A stretch of DNA of 15,381 nt, taken from NCBI GenBank assembly GCA_041650795.1, contig JBAZKK010000027.1, positions 1-15,381 of the forward strand, written 5' to 3'. A model generated the notes under the pieces. That model searched no databases, was not told where the DNA came from, and saw nothing but the letters and a program-made list of their open reading frames with translations. The stretch is from JBAZKK01 sp041650795. Its GTDB lineage: Bacteria > Omnitrophota > Gorgyraeia > Gygaellales > Profunditerraquicolaceae. Shown here in pieces: positions 12,702-15,381 of this stretch. Position numbers and translations under genes: made by a program. Numbering within the stretch: the stretch's first letter is position 1; each line of letters opens with the position of its first letter.

Positions 12702-13923
12702 CAAGGGCGTAAACATACTTGCGCTTAACTGCGGAAGCTCCTCTTTAAAATACAAGATAATAGAGATGCCGCGGGAGAGGGAACTGGTCCATGGAGAGGC
12801 GGAGAGGGTCGGGATTAAAACGCAGGCCCTCTCCGTTATCACCCACTTTTGCCTTGATAAGAAAAGGGTTATCGAGGCGCCGATACCGGACCATACCTCC
12901 GCGTTAAAAAAGGCCTTGCAGCTGATTGAGGATGACGAGAAGGAGCGGGGGGATATTGGCTTTGGTGTTTTCGCTCATCGTTATGTCCACCCCGGTAATA
13001 GTTTTTCCAGGACCACAAAGGTCAGCGCTCCGGTCCTCGGCAGGCTCCGGGAGACCCTGCCGCTGGCAGCTATCCATAACCCCGTATCGTATATGCTGAT
13101 GGAATTCTGCCATAAGGAGTATCCGCGCGTAGCTCAATACGCGGTGTTTGATACCGTATTCCATAAGACGATACCCCCGGCATTCGCTACCTACGCCCTC
13201 CCGCGTAATATAACAAAGAAATACGGGATAAGAAAGATAGGGTTTCACGGCATCTCTCACCGTTACGTGATGGAGGAGGCGTGCAGATTCCTCAACAGGG
13301 ATAAATTCCAGCAGAGGATAATCAGCTGCCACCTGGGCACCGGGGGTTCAAGCATATGCGCCGTAGATCGCGGCAGGTCAGTCAATAACTCCATGGGGTT
13401 TACCCCTCTTGAGGGCCTGATGATGAACACGCGCTGCGGTGACATAGACCCGGGAGCGGTATTCTACATTATGTTTAAGGAAAAATTTTCTTCCGGTGAC
13501 GCAGAGGATATCCTCAATAAAAAAAGCGGCATCCTGGGAGTATTTGATTCCTCTTCCGATTTAAGGGAGGTTATCAGGGGAATGGGCAGGGACAGGATGG
13601 CCAGGATGGCTTTTGATATGTACGTGCGAAGGGTAAAGACATACATCGCTTTTTATTCCCTCATCTTGAAAAAGTCCGATATCCTGGTATTTACCGATTC
13701 GCTAGGAGTGGGGGAGCCGCTGTTGCGGGAGAGTATCTCTGATGGCATGGATTTCCTGGGGATAAAACTTAACAGGGATGTTAACGCCGCCTATTCCGGA
13801 GGGATAAAGGATGTTTCCGCTAAGGGCTCAGAGGCCCGCGTGCTTATTATTCCGGCCAACGAAGAGTTGATGATAGCCAGGGAGGCATACAGGGAGTTTT
13901 CTAAAGATGATAATAGCCGTTGA
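12691..13923 (+). CDS. acetate kinase family protein with altered nucleotide loop
   Basis: A 410-residue ASKHA-fold acyl kinase homologue. Most acetate-kinase catalytic residues are kept: N13 and the loop CGSSSLK (14-20), R97 in AHRYVH, H129 in IHNP, D154 in VFDTVFH, H186 in GFHGISH, H214 in CHLG, R248 in TRCGDIDPG, and E391 in IPANEELMIA. Two sites differ: HLGNG is HLGTG (T217), and the adenosine-binding GGIGENS loop is replaced by DSLGVGEP (336-343). That may change the phosphoryl donor or reduce kinase activity; the PPi-dependent Entamoeba acetate kinase is a precedent for donor change. GTGGAG before ATG 12691 supports the start. It overlaps both neighbours, so the three proteins are probably coupled in translation. 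No phosphotransacetylase gene is nearby. Confidence 0.85.
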   Translation: MKYNKGVNILALNCGSSSLKYKIIEMPRERELVHGEAERVGIKTQALSVITHFCLDKKRVIEAPIPDHTSALKKALQLIEDDEKERGDIGFGVFAHRYVHPGNSFSRTTKVSAPVLGRLRETLPLAAIHNPVSYMLMEFCHKEYPRVAQYAVFDTVFHKTIPPAFATYALPRNITKKYGIRKIGFHGISHRYVMEEACRFLNRDKFQQRIISCHLGTGGSSICAVDRGRSVNNSMGFTPLEGLMMNTRCGDIDPGAVFYIMFKEKFSSGDAEDILNKKSGILGVFDSSSDLREVIRGMGRDRMARMAFDMYVRRVKTYIAFYSLILKKSDILVFTDSLGVGEPLLRESISDGMDFLGIKLNRDVNAAYSGGIKDVSAKGSEARVLIIPANEELMIAREAYREFSKDDNSR

Positions 13924-15010
13924 TTATAATCTCAAGGAGGTAAGGCTGTGGGCTTGCAGGGAGGGAGAAAAAGCCCCGGAGCTCTGTTTTTTTGCCAGGG
14001 ATCCCGCGGTATTAGCCGGTGAGGATTCTCTTAGGGGATGCATCCGCGAAATATCCGGCAGGGAGAATATCGAGGTAGTATCATTTCGGATATTATTCGG
14101 AGGCGATTATTTTGCGGGACCCGAGATTGTCAATAAGAGATTTTTGGCGAGGTTTGAAAAACTGACAACGCTATTTCCGTTTTACGTCCCATCCATGCTG
14201 AAGATGCTAAAGAGGTTTAAGGAGGCGCTTGGAGGAATCCCCCTGGTAGCGTTTTTCGAAACATCATTTTTCCTGCGGCTGCCGGAGAGCGCCAAATTCT
14301 ACGCGCTCCCCTTTAAATTCCGCAAGGATACCAGTATAAGGAAATGGGGGTTCCACGGGATTTTTCATCAGCACAATACCGGCATGTTCCCTCCGGCGGA
14401 TAAGAGTATATCGGTGGTGATTGATAAGCAAACCACGGTGTGCGCCGCTTCGGGTAACAGGCCCCTTTCCATAAGCCTCGGCTACACCCCTCTTGAAGGG
14501 GTAATGTCCAGGACCAGCTGCGGGGACATAGACCCGGGGATAGTGTTTTATCTGATGAACGTCCATAATTTTTCAATGCACCGCATCGACGAAATGCTAA
14601 AGAACGAGAGCGGTTTTCTCGGGCTTACCGGATACGACATAGAATTGAGGGATATGCTGAAGCTGCGAGGCAGGGACGCTAAGGTGGACCTGGCATTTGA
14701 GGTCTACCAATCTCAGGTAATGAAGCATATCGGAGAAGGGATAGCGGCGATGGGAGGGCTGGATAATATAGTATTCGCGGGAGCTTACCTCGATATGTTT
14801 ATCCCCGTGATTTACGATATGCTCAAGAAGGTATCATTTCTGGGGATAAGCACTCTCGGCCTGCCATGGAAGAAGGACAAGGGGATATCCGCCGTATCCT
14901 CGCGGGATTCCGGAATCAAGGTTTACCTTAACAGGATGGAGTTGGCCGGTTTGATTTTTTACGAAAGCCGCGCTTTTTTGAAGAAGATTGTGTTTGACAG
15001 GAACGGATAG
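13907..15010 (+). CDS. divergent acetate kinase-like pseudoenzyme
   Basis: A 367-residue homologue of the preceding gene, recognisable by KWGFHGIFHQH (147-156), SISLGYTPLEG (188-198) and SRTSCGDIDPGIVFYLM (201-217). Retained catalytic equivalents: R61 in FRILFGG, H150, R202. Lost: the N-terminal phosphate loop NAGSSSLK (here VDYNLKEVRL), the HNP histidine (FPFYVPSM), the catalytic Asp (now E118 in AFFETSFF), the HLGNG histidine loop (VIDKQTTVC), and the nucleotide GGIGENS loop (AGAYLDMF). An active kinase is therefore unlikely. Since acetate kinases dimerise through this fold, a regulatory or structural partner of the upstream kinase is inferred. The frame is intact over its full length, arguing against decay. 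It starts inside the previous gene (17-bp overlap); AGGGAG lies ten bases upstream. Confidence 0.8.
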   Translation: MIIAVDYNLKEVRLWACREGEKAPELCFFARDPAVLAGEDSLRGCIREISGRENIEVVSFRILFGGDYFAGPEIVNKRFLARFEKLTTLFPFYVPSMLKMLKRFKEALGGIPLVAFFETSFFLRLPESAKFYALPFKFRKDTSIRKWGFHGIFHQHNTGMFPPADKSISVVIDKQTTVCAASGNRPLSISLGYTPLEGVMSRTSCGDIDPGIVFYLMNVHNFSMHRIDEMLKNESGFLGLTGYDIELRDMLKLRGRDAKVDLAFEVYQSQVMKHIGEGIAAMGGLDNIVFAGAYLDMFIPVIYDMLKKVSFLGISTLGLPWKKDKGISAVSSRDSGIKVYLNRMELAGLIFYESRAFLKKIVFDRNG

Positions 15011-15021
15011 GGTGTTATAAT
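14994..15021 (+). promoter_or_regulatory. strong extended -10 promoter before the FabK-like gene
   Basis: TTGACA (14994-14999), 16 bp, TATAAT (15016-15021), with TG at 15013-15014. Both hexamers are perfect. It begins inside the 3' end of the acetate-kinase-like pseudoenzyme gene. The start site is expected near 15028, inside operator C. Confidence 0.85.
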
Positions 15022-15024
15022 ATC

Positions 15025-15041
15025 GTTAAGTAAGAATTAAC
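15025..15041 (+). promoter_or_regulatory. putative XRE-cupin operator C (GTTAA-N7-TTAAC)
   Basis: GTTAA (15025-15029), seven bases, TTAAC (15037-15041), immediately downstream of the -10 and over the predicted start site. That is a classic place for repression. Confidence 0.65.
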
Positions 15042-15062
15042 ACATAAAGATTAGAAATCGAC

Positions 15063-15101
15063 AGCCGTAGAGGGCAGACTACTAACCTTTACGGCTTTTT
15101 T
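15063..15101 (+). terminator. intrinsic terminator or attenuator in the FabK-like leader
   Basis: An 11-bp stem (15063-15073 with 15086-15096, one G-T pair), a 12-nt loop, and six T from 15096. It follows the promoter by only about 70 nt and precedes the next start codon by 36 nt. It may attenuate the gene as well as end the upstream operon. Confidence 0.75.
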
Positions 15102-15137
15102 ATTTGTGCAGCGGATTTTAGCCAGAAAGGCCGGATT

Positions 15138-15381
15138 ATGAAGGTTGAATTCAGCAATTTAGATATCGGCGGTTTAAATATTGAGCTGCCGATTATCCAG
15201 GGCGGCATGGGGGTGCGGGTTTCTACTTCGTCTTTGGCTTCGGCAGTATCAAACGAGGGGGCCCTGGGCGTAATCGCCGCAGTAGGGCTGGGCGAAGAGG
15301 ACGGGGACATAACGCGCGATTATGAGGAGCGCTCGCGCCGGTCCTTTACCAATATTATCCGGCTTACCCGGCAGGCGACCA
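15138..15381 (+). CDS. nitronate monooxygenase / FabK-type flavoprotein, 3' truncated
   Basis: Only the first 81 residues are in the window; the frame is open to the last base. The opening IELPIIQGGMGVRVSTSSLASAVSNEG (residues 15-41), then GALGVIAAVG, is typical of the FMN-binding TIM-barrel family containing nitronate monooxygenase (2-nitropropane dioxygenase) and the enoyl-ACP reductase FabK. In an anaerobic setting a FabK-like or other reductase role is more likely than an oxygenase, but this stretch cannot separate the two. AAAGG at 15126-15130 precedes the ATG. A strong promoter, operator C and a possible attenuator lie upstream, so it probably belongs to the XRE-cupin regulon. Confidence 0.85.
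   Translation, partial: MKVEFSNLDIGGLNIELPIIQGGMGVRVSTSSLASAVSNEGALGVIAAVGLGEEDGDITRDYEERSRRSFTNIIRLTRQAT

Noticed and set aside
13907..15010. Second acetate-kinase gene as a decaying pseudogene
   Set aside because: The frame is complete, with no internal stop or frameshift, and fold-specific motifs are kept; substitutions are concentrated at catalytic sites, fitting a maintained pseudoenzyme better.
1..15381. CRISPR array, tRNA, rRNA, insertion sequence or prophage
   Set aside because: No regularly spaced repeats, cloverleaf-like sequence, transposase or phage gene was seen on either strand.

Overview
All recognisable genes lie on the + strand. The content is that of an anaerobic or microaerophilic bacterium: many 4Fe-4S proteins, ferredoxin-containing MinD-type ATPases, a Dps-like thioferritin and a Fur/PerR-type regulator. 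There is no oxygen respiration gene and no nitrogenase structural gene. Promoters are sigma70-like (TTGACA/TATAAT) and Shine-Dalgarno sequences are mostly canonical. Base composition is near 50% GC. An uncultivated lineage such as Omnitrophota would fit, but that is a low-confidence inference from gene style, not something the sequence proves. No rRNA, tRNA, CRISPR array or insertion sequence was seen.

Region 1 (1-4382) is a run of mostly unrelated genes. It holds the 3' end of a CheY/DivK-like response regulator, then a promoter-to-terminator unit of about 120 nt that looks like a small RNA or attenuated leader, and a predicted lipoprotein. These are followed by a DUF2284 cysteine-rich metal-binding protein with its own promoter and terminator, a MATE transporter, and a DUF362 protein carrying two 4Fe-4S motifs.

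Region 2 (4406-10770) is a compact iron/redox operon that starts from a TTGACA-17-TATATT promoter. A near-perfect Fur-like palindrome sits over its start site. Gene order: Fur/PerR-family regulator, DUF5320 protein, two NifX/NifB-type cofactor-binding proteins, thioferritin, SAM methyltransferase, two paralogous ferredoxin-MinD ATPases, an IscU-like scaffold, an FmdB-type zinc ribbon, a metallo-beta-lactamase-fold protein, a ferredoxin and a small CPxC protein. Several genes overlap or nearly touch, so they are probably co-transcribed. A degenerate copy of the palindrome lies before the DUF5320 gene. The simplest reading is an iron or peroxide regulated set for storing iron and carrying or building metal clusters.

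Region 3 (10766-15381) is the most unusual. An XRE-cupin regulator is followed by three overlapping genes: an M20-peptidase homologue that has lost most metal ligands, an acetate-kinase homologue with a rewritten nucleotide loop, and a second acetate-kinase homologue that has lost most catalytic residues. A promoter, short leader, terminator and FabK/nitronate-monooxygenase-type gene (cut by the window end) follow. The 17-bp palindrome GTTAA-N7-TTAAC occurs exactly three times where expected for a regulator's operator: before the XRE gene, before the peptidase-like gene, and over the start site of the FabK-like transcript. I infer one regulon in which the XRE-cupin protein controls itself, the degenerate-enzyme operon and the FabK-like gene. 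Its biochemical role is unknown.
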